Part shown: one piece after another, positions 7,771 to 14,871 of the stretch
How the letters are laid out: every line of letters begins with the position of its first letter
Numbering within the stretch: the stretch's first letter is position 1
Origin: Flavicella sp963932955
GTDB taxonomy: Bacteria; Bacteroidota; Bacteroidia; Flavobacteriales; Flavobacteriaceae
Direction: 5' to 3'
DNA: 64,000 nt
NCBI GenBank assembly: GCA_963932955.1
Contig: CAWVRK010000005.1
Coordinates: 1-64,000 of the forward strand
Translations under genes and position numbers: made by a program
Notes under the pieces: generated by a model
What the model was told of the DNA's origin: nothing
Seen by the model: the letters and a program-made list of their open reading frames with translations, nothing else
The model's database searches: none

Positions 7771-8733
7771 ATGTCTGTAGTCGTATATGCCGAAACTTCG
7801 GAAGGAAATTTTAAAAACGCCGCACTTGAAGCCGTTTCTTACGGGAAAAAAGTTGCCAAACAAATGGATTTGCCATTGATCGCTTTGACTGTCAATGCCA
7901 CGAACCCAACTGAACTGTCTAGGTATGGAGCCGATAAAATCGTCAAAATAAACCATGCGGATTTGAACAGCTTCAATGCCAAGATTTTTGCAGGCATCGT
8001 TCAACAAGTCGCCGAAAGAGAAAACGCAACTGTCGTTGTCGTTGATAGTAGCTCCAACGGTTTGTACTTAGCACCCATCTTAGCAATAAACCTTTCTGCG
8101 GGCTACGCTTCCAATGTCGTTGCAGCACCGAGTTCGATCCACCCCTTTGTTGTCAAAAGAAAAGCCTTTTCCAACAAGGCTTTCAACCACACTGAAATCA
8201 AAAGTGATAAAAAATTAATCGGTTTGGCAAAAAATTCCTTTGGGATTTTTGAAAATCCCGTCACCGCAAACGAAGAAGGTTTCTCACCTGAGATCTGCAG
8301 CTCTGAGGTTCGCTCTACTGCCATCAACAAGGCTTCTGGCAAAGTAAGCATCGCAGATGCAGATGTTGTTGTCTCAGGAGGAAGGGGATTGAAAGGTCCT
8401 GAAAATTGGGGTCTTATTGAAGAGCTCGCTGCAGTTTTGGGTGCCGCCACTGCCTGTTCCAAACCCGTTTCTGACATGGGCTGGAGACCGCATGGAGAAC
8501 ACGTGGGGCAAACTGGAAAACCCGTAGCTTCAAACCTTTACATCGCTATCGGAATCTCTGGAGCAATTCAACACCTCGCCGGAGTCAATGCCTCCAAAGT
8601 AAAAGTAGTCATCAATACAGATCCAGAAGCGCCATTTTTCAAAGCAGCTGATTATGGAATCGTCGGAGATGCTTTTGAAGTGGTTCCGAAATTAATTGAA
8701 AAGTTACGTGATTTTAAGGCTCAAAATTCTTAA
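7771..8733 (+). CDS. etfA: Electron transfer flavoprotein, alpha subunit
   Basis: Encodes 320 residues. The N-terminal half is the alpha/beta domain that packs against EtfB. The C-terminal half carries the FAD-binding region: VVVSGGRGLKGPENWGLIEE, then SKPVSDMGWRPHGEHVGQTG, then LYIAIGISGAIQHLAGV and ADYGIVGDAFEVVP. All expected Gly and acidic positions of the FAD fold are present. It follows etfB directly. A stem-loop 23 bases after its stop may end or weaken transcription into the next gene. Partner ETF dehydrogenase is not in the window. Confidence 0.96.
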   Translation: MSVVVYAETSEGNFKNAALEAVSYGKKVAKQMDLPLIALTVNATNPTELSRYGADKIVKINHADLNSFNAKIFAGIVQQVAERENATVVVVDSSSNGLYLAPILAINLSAGYASNVVAAPSSIHPFVVKRKAFSNKAFNHTEIKSDKKLIGLAKNSFGIFENPVTANEEGFSPEICSSEVRSTAINKASGKVSIADADVVVSGGRGLKGPENWGLIEELAAVLGAATACSKPVSDMGWRPHGEHVGQTGKPVASNLYIAIGISGAIQHLAGVNASKVKVVINTDPEAPFFKAADYGIVGDAFEVVPKLIEKLRDFKAQNS

Positions 8734-8755
8734 TTTTTATTAAATTGTGCCTTGA

Positions 8756-8802
8756 AAGGCTGTCTGTAGAGCGAGGTGTATTTTTTCTCCCAGACAGCTT
8801 TT
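8756..8802 (+). terminator. Long-loop hairpin between etfA and the DUF151 gene
   Basis: An 11-bp stem with one G-T pair (AAGGCTGTCTG at 8756-8766 with CAGACAGCTTT at 8791-8801) encloses a 24-base loop and is followed by TTTG. It could be a weak intrinsic terminator or an RNA-processing site. The loop is larger than in normal terminators. Confidence 0.5.
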
Positions 8803-8827
8803 GAATTTTAAAAATGAGCCCATTACC

Positions 8828-9439
8828 ATGAGTACTGTAAAATTGGACATCAAAGGGATTTCCTACAGCCAAACACAAAGTGGCGCTTATGCGTTGGTTT
8901 TGTCGGAAGTAGAAGGAGAGAGAACACTCCCAATTATCATCGGAGCTTTTGAAGCCCAATCCATTGCGATTGCACTCGAAAAAGAAATCAAACCTCCTCG
9001 GCCTTTGACACACGACCTTTTTCGAGATTTCGCTGATTGTTTTGACATCAACATCATTCAAGTAACCATCTACAAATTGGTAGACGGTGTGTTTTTCTCC
9101 AATCTGATTTGTGAACGAGAGGGGCAAGAACATACTATCGATGCTCGTACTTCCGATGCAATTGCACTCGCCACGCGTTTCAACGCTCCAATTTACACCT
9201 ACGAATCCATCCTAGATCAAGCGGGAATCTATCTGGAAATAAATACAGAAGATATCATTTCGGCAACGGAAGCGCCAGAAGGAGAAGTCGTTGTCGATAG
9301 CGCAACTAAAAGCGATGTTCCCAATGAACTTTCAGGTTTTTCTCTAAAAGAACTTCATCAAGAATTGAACAAAGCGGTGGCGCAAGAGAATTACGAAATG
9401 GCAGCAAAGTTTCGCGATGAAATCAGCAATCGCTCGTAA
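8828..9439 (+). CDS. Bifunctional nuclease domain protein (DUF151) with UVR motif
   Basis: Encodes 203 residues. Residues about 1-140 form the DUF151/bifunctional nuclease domain: LDIKGISYSQTQSGAYALVL, LPIIIGAFEAQSIAIALE and the signature TIDARTSDAIALATRFNAPIY. Homologues in plants have been described as nucleases; the bacterial role is not settled. The C-terminus (LKELHQELNKAVAQENYEMAAKFRDEI, given in part) is a UVR motif, the short coiled coil by which UvrB contacts UvrC, suggesting interaction with a partner protein. The ATG at 8828 is chosen over 8801 because the domain begins STVKLDIKG and the extra nine residues are not family-like. It follows etfA by 94 bases. Confidence 0.88.
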   Translation: MSTVKLDIKGISYSQTQSGAYALVLSEVEGERTLPIIIGAFEAQSIAIALEKEIKPPRPLTHDLFRDFADCFDINIIQVTIYKLVDGVFFSNLICEREGQEHTIDARTSDAIALATRFNAPIYTYESILDQAGIYLEINTEDIISATEAPEGEVVVDSATKSDVPNELSGFSLKELHQELNKAVAQENYEMAAKFRDEISNRS

Positions 9440-9565
9440 AGATTTCTTTTAATATCCCCAAAAAAAACATCGAATTTCTTTTGCATTGCTTTGTGCTTTA
9501 ATGGTTGCAAATTCACAGAAGAATCATTTCGAAATCTTTCTAGTAATGTTGTGTGACATGGCAAA

Positions 9566-9799
9566 CTATATATTTTGTGGCTTTACAAATATAGCCTCTA
9601 CTGGCTTACAAATTGGTGGCATCGGCACCTTGTCTCCAAAACAACGAAAAAATTTATAAAAATTGGGTATGAAATCCATATAAGACACAAGCATCTCCTC
9701 ATTGATGTCTTCGACCATGTTGAGAATCATTTTGAGCGAAACGTTTTGAACATCATTGTTAACAAAAAGAAAGCAATCTCCTTTTACAGTCGTTTCCAT
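9566..9799 (-). CDS. Possible small protein of unknown function
   Basis: Encodes 77 residues beginning METTVKGDCFLFVNNDVQN. No family is recognised. The composition is protein-like, with mixed charges, regularly spaced hydrophobics (VSLKMILNMVEDINEEM) and a Pro-rich end. The bases before the ATG are A-rich, as is common for flavobacterial starts. Against it: no TAnnTTTG promoter on its strand, its start lies next to the thyA promoter, and a plus-strand frame covers the same bases. It could equally be non-coding sequence. Confidence 0.3.
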   Translation of the reverse strand: METTVKGDCFLFVNNDVQNVSLKMILNMVEDINEEMLVSYMDFIPNFYKFFRCFGDKVPMPPICKPVEAIFVKPQNI

Positions 9800-9803
9800 T
9801 TTG

Positions 9804-9811
9804 TATTTTTG
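9804..9811 (+). promoter_or_regulatory. Promoter -7 element for thyA-folA
   Basis: TATTTTTG, a full TAnnTTTG match, lies 47 bases before the thyA ATG. Confidence 0.6.
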
Positions 9812-9858
9812 TGGATCTACAGCGACAAAGTGCTGTTTTTTAGAACAGAATACAGATT

Positions 9859-10683
9859 ATGAAGCAGTATTTAGACTTAGTAAAACACGTCAAAGAAAAT
9901 GGCGTTTTCAAAGGAGATCGAACGGGAACTGGAACCAAGAGTGTTTTTGGCTACCAAATGCGTTTTGACCTTTCCAAAGGTTTCCCAATGGTTACCACAA
10001 AGAAATTGCACCTAAAATCCATCATTCATGAATTGCTGTGGTTTTTAAAAGGAGAGACTAACATCGCCTATTTACAAGAAAACAAAGTGAAAATATGGGA
10101 TGCTTGGGCAGATGAAAATGGAGATTTGGGACCTGTATACGGACACCAATGGCGCAGTTGGAATAGCGAAGACATCGATCAGATTGCCGAATTGATCGAA
10201 ACCTTAAAAACAAACCCAAACAGCAGACGCATGTTGGTTTCTGCATGGAATCCAAGTGTCTTGCCAGATACCTCTGTGTCTTTTGCAGAAAATGTGGCCA
10301 ACAACAAAGCCGCTTTGCCACCTTGCCATGCTTTTTTTCAATTTTATGTCGCAGAAGGAAAGCTCTCTTGTCAATTGTACCAACGAAGTGCCGACATCTT
10401 TTTGGGAGTACCGTTCAACATCGCCTCCTACGCTTTGCTTACCCTAATGATTGCTCAAGTCGTAGGTTTGGAGGCCGGTGACTTTATCCATACTTTTGGA
10501 GATGCCCACATCTACACAAACCATTTTGAGCAGATCGAAACTCAATTGTCTCGATCTCCGCGTCCTCTACCTGTTATGAAAATCAATCCTAATATAAAGT
10601 CGATTTTTGATTTTACTTACGAGGATTTCACCTTGGAAGATTATGATCCGCATCCATTGATTCGCGGTGCCGTTTCTGTCTAA
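9859..10683 (+). CDS. thyA: Thymidylate synthase
   Basis: Encodes 274 residues, typical for ThyA. It makes dTMP from dUMP using methylenetetrahydrofolate, yielding dihydrofolate. The nucleophile is Cys156 in LPPCHAFFQFYV. The phosphate-binding Arg loop is GDRTGTGTKSVFGYQMRFDL, with NSRRMLVSAWNP and the QRSADIFLGVPFNIASYALL block also present. It is followed after 28 bases by dihydrofolate reductase, which regenerates the folate cofactor, so the two form a metabolic operon. Confidence 0.98.
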   Translation: MKQYLDLVKHVKENGVFKGDRTGTGTKSVFGYQMRFDLSKGFPMVTTKKLHLKSIIHELLWFLKGETNIAYLQENKVKIWDAWADENGDLGPVYGHQWRSWNSEDIDQIAELIETLKTNPNSRRMLVSAWNPSVLPDTSVSFAENVANNKAALPPCHAFFQFYVAEGKLSCQLYQRSADIFLGVPFNIASYALLTLMIAQVVGLEAGDFIHTFGDAHIYTNHFEQIETQLSRSPRPLPVMKINPNIKSIFDFTYEDFTLEDYDPHPLIRGAVSV

Positions 10684-10711
10684 TTCAACACTTTAAAAGC
10701 ATTTCCTATTC

Positions 10712-11194
10712 ATGACGACCCTTATCGCCGCCATCGCAAACAACAACGCACTCGGAAAAGACAACGATCTGATTTGGCACCTCCCCGCAGATTTGATCCG
10801 ATTTCGTCACACCACCACCGGACACCACATCCTCATGGGAAGAAACACCTATGAGTCTATCGGAAAACCACTTCCAAACAGGACTTCCGTCATCATCACT
10901 CGCAATGCAAACTACAAAGCTGAAGGTTGTATTGTGGTCACTTCTTTGGAAGCCGCACTGGAAGTAGCCAAAGAGGATTCGAGTCCTTTTGTGATTGGAG
11001 GGGCACAAATCTACAAAGAGGCTATCAGCCTCGTAGACCAATTGGACATCACCGAAGTACATCACGATTTTGAAGCCGATGTGTTTTTTCCGGAAATTGA
11101 CAGCGCTGTTTGGAAAGAAACCCGAAGAGAACGGTTTGAAGCAGATGCAAAAAACCCCTATCCTTATAGCTTTGTAAGCTACCAGAGAAAATAA
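10712..11194 (+). CDS. folA: Dihydrofolate reductase
   Basis: Encodes 160 residues. It reduces dihydrofolate to tetrahydrofolate with NADPH, recycling the product of ThyA encoded just upstream. Key residues include Asp27 in IWHLPADLIRF (proton donor position), the Met20-loop region NNALGKDNDLIWHLP, MGRNTYESIGKPLPNRTSVIITR for NADPH binding, and FVIGGAQIYKEA. This is the ordinary chromosomal type. Its stop is followed by a hairpin terminator shared with the convergent small RNA. Confidence 0.97.
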   Translation: MTTLIAAIANNNALGKDNDLIWHLPADLIRFRHTTTGHHILMGRNTYESIGKPLPNRTSVIITRNANYKAEGCIVVTSLEAALEVAKEDSSPFVIGGAQIYKEAISLVDQLDITEVHHDFEADVFFPEIDSAVWKETRRERFEADAKNPYPYSFVSYQRK

Positions 11195-11211
11195 TTCAGT
11201 TTAAAAAAAGC

Positions 11212-11361
11212 ACAAAAAAAAGGGGTTATCAAGCGATGACCCCTTTTCTCAACTAAACTTAAACCATTATTTGAAGATGAACAACTTAAATACTGCAAAG
11301 GCTCTTTGAAGTAACCACTCTTCTTTTTTCAATTGCAATTGATTGTTCTTTCAAAGTATGG
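11212..11361 (-). ncRNA. Predicted structured small RNA (possibly 6S-like)
   Basis: The minus strand has a -7 promoter match (TATCTTTG, 11364-11371), then about 150 bases with no substantial reading frame, then a hairpin plus T-run. The transcript can fold on itself. 11358-11362 pairs with 11263-11267, 11350-11355 with 11270-11275, and 11343-11348 with 11279-11284. That makes a 17-bp rod with small internal loops. Inside are two small hairpins (TCAATTGCAATTGA at 11329-11342; CAAAG/CTTTG at 11296-11308). 11350-11356 can also pair with 11304-11310, so two exclusive folds exist. A rod with an internal open region resembles 6S RNA, but the central part is short. Family assignment is inference. 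Confidence 0.5.
11221..11246. terminator. Terminator shared by folA and the minus-strand small RNA
   Basis: The GGGGT...ACCCC stem extends inward through ATC/GAT. On the minus strand it is followed by eight T, on the plus strand by only four. It therefore fits the small RNA better than folA, though it can serve both. Confidence 0.75.
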
Positions 11362-11363
11362 TA

Positions 11364-11371
11364 CAAAGATA
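11364..11371 (-). promoter_or_regulatory. Promoter -7 element for the predicted small RNA
   Basis: Minus strand TATCTTTG matches TAnnTTTG exactly. A TTTG lies 15 bases upstream, closer than the usual spacing of about 19. The expected transcription start falls at the first base of the closing stem. Confidence 0.55.
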
Positions 11372-11488
11372 CGACGGTATCGAATACAAATACATCGTCT
11401 TAATTACCTAGTATCTATTATATTTTAACCATAATATTAAAGAGATATCTTGTTAACGATAAAATAACATAGAATTATTGGATTTCCT

Positions 11489-11496
11489 TATCTTTG
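11489..11496 (+). promoter_or_regulatory. Promoter -7 element for the AraC-type regulator
   Basis: TATCTTTG, a full match to TAnnTTTG, 22 bases before the ATG at 11519. Confidence 0.6.
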
Positions 11497-11518
11497 TTGC
11501 ATTGAAAACAAGACACTT

Positions 11519-12391
11519 ATGCTGCCCAACAAACCGACCTTAAAAAAAATAGAACCCGACTTTGGGAGCTCCTTTATCATTAAGCAATACAAAGAATCGG
11601 TCAAAGGACGCGTACCCTTTTGGCATTTCCATCCGGAATTGGAGTTGGTATACGTGATCAATGGAGGTGGAAAACGACATATAGGAAACCACATTTCCTA
11701 TTTTAAAAACAGCCAACTCATTCTGATTGGGTCGAACTTGCCCCACATGGGGTTTACTGACAGGCTGACTATCAATGGTTCCGAGACGATTGTTCAGATG
11801 AAACCGGATTTTTTAGGAGAAGCCTTTTTCCATTTACCAGAAACACACGCCATTCAAAAATTATTTGAACGGGCAAAAATGGGTGTCATTTTTCATCCTG
11901 AAATCAAAAGAGAAATCGGGCCATTGATTGAAGAATTGGGAAACAAAAAAGGATTCAAAAGAATGCTTTCTTTTCTTAAAATTCTTCAGAAGCTCGCCAA
12001 AACCAAAGATTACTCCCTTTTAAACGTGCATGATTTTGGAGTTGAAATCTACCAACAGGACAACGACCGTGTGGATCGTATTTTCAAATACATCACAAAT
12101 CATTTTAAGGAACACATCAGCTTGGACGAGATTGCGGAACTGGTCAACATGACCCCTCCCTCCTTTTGTCGCTACCTAAAAAAAGTCACTGGAAAAACCT
12201 TTACGGCGCTGGTGAATGAATACCGCATCGTACATGCTTCCAAATTGCTGACAGAAAAGCCTACAAGCATTACGGATATCTGCTATGAAAGTGGTTTTAA
12301 CAACTTTTCGCATTTCAACAAATTGTTTAAAAAGACGACTGGAAAGAGTCCGTCCGCATACAGAAACGAAATGAAACGTTTGATTTCTTAA
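11519..12391 (+). CDS. AraC-family transcriptional regulator with cupin sensor domain
   Basis: Encodes 290 residues. The N-terminal part (about 20-110) is a cupin-type ligand domain: VPFWHFHPELELVYVINGGG and LILIGSNLPHMGF have the His-rich turn of the fold. The C-terminal 100 residues hold the two helix-turn-helix units of AraC: LDEIAELVNMTPPSFCRYLK and ITDICYESGFNNFSHFNKLFK, ending KTTGKSPSAYR. It is predicted to bind DNA as an activator responding to a small molecule. It converges on the pxpCBA operon, 36 bases apart, so a link to 5-oxoproline or sugar use is possible but unproven. It has its own promoter. Confidence 0.92.
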   Translation: MLPNKPTLKKIEPDFGSSFIIKQYKESVKGRVPFWHFHPELELVYVINGGGKRHIGNHISYFKNSQLILIGSNLPHMGFTDRLTINGSETIVQMKPDFLGEAFFHLPETHAIQKLFERAKMGVIFHPEIKREIGPLIEELGNKKGFKRMLSFLKILQKLAKTKDYSLLNVHDFGVEIYQQDNDRVDRIFKYITNHFKEHISLDEIAELVNMTPPSFCRYLKKVTGKTFTALVNEYRIVHASKLLTEKPTSITDICYESGFNNFSHFNKLFKKTTGKSPSAYRNEMKRLIS

Positions 12392-12427
12392 TTCACACCC
12401 TTCTTAACTTCCTCTTGTTGAAGAATC

Positions 12428-13357
12428 TCAATCTACATCCATTAATTTGACAAACATGTTTTCTTTTTGAATCCACAATTTTTGTGCTTGCGCAAGAGTT
12501 ACCATCCGAAAACGCAAGCAGTCTCCTGGTTTTTGCTGTGCCAAAAAAGGAAGGTCTGCAGAGATCACATTGCCAATTCTCGGATAACCTCCAGTGGTTT
12601 GTGCGTCGGCAAGCAAGACGATCGGCTGCCCGTTTGGAGGTACTTGAATGGTTCCAGGCACGATTCCTGAGGAAAGTAAATTAACCGGTTGAAAGGTTTG
12701 GAGCACCGGTCCTTCCATGCGGTAACCCATTCGATTGCTGGCCGTAGCAATTCTGTATTCACTTGTCTCAAAAGAAACCAAACTCTCTTTCTTAAAAAGA
12801 GTGTTTTCAGGTCCGGACAACACACGAACTGCCAAGACTTTGGTTGCTTTGCAATGAAATCGACTCGGTACTTTTCTCAGTTGAAAGGCATTGGGATTGC
12901 CAAGTGGAATGCAGTCTCCTTTTTGCAAGGGCACTCCGGAAAGCCCACCTACTTTTGCCTCGGTATAAGTCGCAGTGCTGCCCATCATTTTGGGAAGACA
13001 AAGTCCACCTGAAAAAGCCAGGTAAGCCCTACAACCTGAAATGCATTTTCCAAATTGCAACACGGCATCTTTGGGAACAGAAAGTGTTTGGTTTGTTGGG
13101 ACAGGTTTCCCGTTCAAAAGGGGTTGTAAATCGGCACCTGTAATGCCAATCATGGCGGTGCTGTGAAATTTTAGAACCGGTCCTTTGAGCGTAATTTCCA
13201 ATACGGCCTCTTGCTTTGTATTCCCTACTAACCAATTGGCCAAGCGATAGGCATCGGTATCAAGCACCCCAGAAAGCGGCATGCCATAAGACCGGTAGTG
13301 GGCCCTTCCAGCATCTTGAATTAAGGTATAAAAACCGGGCTGTATAATGGAAATCAT
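12428..13357 (-). CDS. pxpC: 5-oxoprolinase subunit PxpC (biotin-dependent carboxylase-like, KipA family)
   Basis: Encodes 309 residues of the KipA/PxpC family. With PxpA and PxpB it hydrolyses 5-oxoproline (pyroglutamate) to glutamate using ATP. Recognised by IIQPGFYTLIQDAGRAHYRSYGMP at the N-terminus (given in part), GALDTDAYRLANWLVGN-like SGVLDTDAYRLANWLVGN, FSGGLCLPKMMGSTATY, SSGIVPGTIQVPPNGQPI and ADAQTTGGYPRIGNV. Its start overlaps the pxpB stop by 4 bases, showing translational coupling. Previously such proteins were called urea amidolyase or allophanate hydrolase subunit 2. Confidence 0.93.
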   Translation of the reverse strand: MISIIQPGFYTLIQDAGRAHYRSYGMPLSGVLDTDAYRLANWLVGNTKQEAVLEITLKGPVLKFHSTAMIGITGADLQPLLNGKPVPTNQTLSVPKDAVLQFGKCISGCRAYLAFSGGLCLPKMMGSTATYTEAKVGGLSGVPLQKGDCIPLGNPNAFQLRKVPSRFHCKATKVLAVRVLSGPENTLFKKESLVSFETSEYRIATASNRMGYRMEGPVLQTFQPVNLLSSGIVPGTIQVPPNGQPIVLLADAQTTGGYPRIGNVISADLPFLAQQKPGDCLRFRMVTLAQAQKLWIQKENMFVKLMDVD

Positions 13358-14025
13358 CGTTTGTAATTTTTAAATTCCTCCAGATCAATGCTGTAAAACT
13401 GTACCGTATCTCCTTGGCTGACAAGAAAATGAGCGTCTTTGTTGAGTCTGTCAAAAATGGGAACCGGTGTTTTTCCAATCAATTGCCACCCGCCAGGACT
13501 GTCTACAGAATAAACGCCTGTCTGTTCGCCAGCAATGCCCACAGCACCCGATTCAATTCGAAGTCTGGGACTTTCTTTCCGAGGGCAAAAAAGACGTTTG
13601 TCCATTCCTGCCAAATAAAAAAAACCAGGCGTAAAACCCAACATAGAAACGCGGTAGGACTGTTCGGTATGCAAGCGGATGATTTGGGAAGCACTCAAAC
13701 CAGTATGTGCTTCAACGTGCTGCATGTCAATGCCAAAAACAGGATCGTAACAAACCGGAATTTTGACCACTCGTCCCGGAACTATTGCTCCCGGATCAAC
13801 TTCCATACTTTTTAAAACACCAAGCAACTCCTGGTATGAAATTTCTGAAGGATTGTACAAAATAGTCAGTGTCGTGTAGGCAGGAATCAAATCTGTAATA
13901 TAAGATATGTTCGCTTTTCTTAGGTGTGCTGCCCAGGCCCTGACTTCAAGCTGTATTTTTTCTGTGTACACCTCTCCAAAAGTGAGCAAGATGGCTGCAT
14001 CACCAAAATTCTGATATCCAATCAT
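13354..14025 (-). CDS. pxpB: 5-oxoprolinase subunit PxpB (KipI family)
   Basis: Encodes 223 residues of the allophanate hydrolase subunit 1/KipI family, second subunit of the PxpABC 5-oxoprolinase. Marks are GDAAILLTFGEVYTEKIQ, the PVCYDPVFGIDM turn, the loop MLGFTPGFFYLAGMDKRLFCPR and the C-terminal AGEQTGVYSVDSPGGWQLIGKTP, which is strongly conserved. It overlaps pxpA by 4 bases upstream and pxpC by 4 bases downstream, so the three subunits are made together. In Bacillus the homologue was first described as an inhibitor of a sporulation kinase; the metabolic role is the general one. Confidence 0.93.
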   Translation of the reverse strand: MIGYQNFGDAAILLTFGEVYTEKIQLEVRAWAAHLRKANISYITDLIPAYTTLTILYNPSEISYQELLGVLKSMEVDPGAIVPGRVVKIPVCYDPVFGIDMQHVEAHTGLSASQIIRLHTEQSYRVSMLGFTPGFFYLAGMDKRLFCPRKESPRLRIESGAVGIAGEQTGVYSVDSPGGWQLIGKTPVPIFDRLNKDAHFLVSQGDTVQFYSIDLEEFKNYKR

Positions 14026-14774
14026 TGTGAAAAAGCTTTTACACGAATTCCATGGTTTTCAAAAGCAGCCCGCAAAGCCATCAACAATTCCAGCGCATTT
14101 TTAGTGTCTCCATGTACACATAGGGTATCTGCAACAATGGGAACCTCGCCGTTGTTTGAGGAAACAACCCGCCCCTTCTGCATGATATTCAAGCTTTGTT
14201 CGACCACCAAAGAAAGATCGGTGAGTACTGCATTCGGTTGGTCTCGAGGTAGCAGAGTGCCTTGATTTGTATAGGACCTGTCTGCAAAAGCTTCTCTTAC
14301 AAAAGGGATTTGCACATGCTGCGCTGCTTTTTCCATCTCGGATTGTGCCATACCGACAAACAACAAATCAAATTCCTGAATGACTTCAGCGATCTGAACG
14401 GCGAGGTCAAAATCAACCGCCGCGGCATTGTAAAGGGCGCCATGAGGTTTGACATGTGCCAAACGAACTCCCTGAAGCTTTGCCATTCCTTGCAAGGCAG
14501 CGATTTGATACCGCAAACAGGCTTTCAATTCCTCTGAAGAAAGGCGCATGTATGTGCGTCCAAAATTTTCGATGTCTGGAAAGGAAGGATGTGCGCCCAC
14601 CTGTACTTGGTATTTGGCTGCCAAAAAAAGGGTGTTTTCAATGGTTTTGGGATCGCCTCCGTGAAATCCACAGGCGATATTGCAAGAGCTGATCAAAGGC
14701 ATAAGTTGGGCATCTTTTCCGACCAAACGATCGAAGTAGGTTTCTCCGACATCGCAATTCAAATCTATCTTCAT
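14022..14774 (-). CDS. pxpA: 5-oxoprolinase subunit PxpA (LamB/YcsF family)
   Basis: Encodes 250 residues. The family's metal-site and signature parts are all present: IDLNCDVGETYFDRLVGKD, ISSCNIACGFHGGDPKTI, VGAHPSFPDIENFGR, RLAHVKPHGALYNAA and REAFADRSYTNQGTLLPR. It is the first gene of the pxpABC operon. The ATG at 14774 is chosen because homologues begin MKIDLNCDxGE; a longer frame adds 13 hydrophobic residues that do not fit. The adjacent AraC regulator converges from the other side. No transporter gene is linked here. Confidence 0.94.
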   Translation of the reverse strand: MKIDLNCDVGETYFDRLVGKDAQLMPLISSCNIACGFHGGDPKTIENTLFLAAKYQVQVGAHPSFPDIENFGRTYMRLSSEELKACLRYQIAALQGMAKLQGVRLAHVKPHGALYNAAAVDFDLAVQIAEVIQEFDLLFVGMAQSEMEKAAQHVQIPFVREAFADRSYTNQGTLLPRDQPNAVLTDLSLVVEQSLNIMQKGRVVSSNNGEVPIVADTLCVHGDTKNALELLMALRAAFENHGIRVKAFSQ

Positions 14775-14871
14775 GTTTTTATTTGTAAGGTAAAATGACA
14801 CGCTCAGGAACAAAGGAATGTCTATAAAATACGTGTTCTTTATTTCTAAAAAACCGATTCAAAAACGATGT

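Larger units (their letters stand above)
9440..9858. other. Intergenic region before thyA
   Basis: About 420 bases between the DUF151 gene and thyA. It holds the thyA promoter match near its right end and one possible small minus-strand gene (listed separately). No strong hairpin, tRNA or repeat was seen in 9440-9565. Confidence 0.6.

Noticed and set aside
11278..11310. Ten-codon plus-strand frame (MNNLNTAKAL) within the small-RNA interval
   Set aside because: Too short to support; the bases are better explained by the RNA stems.
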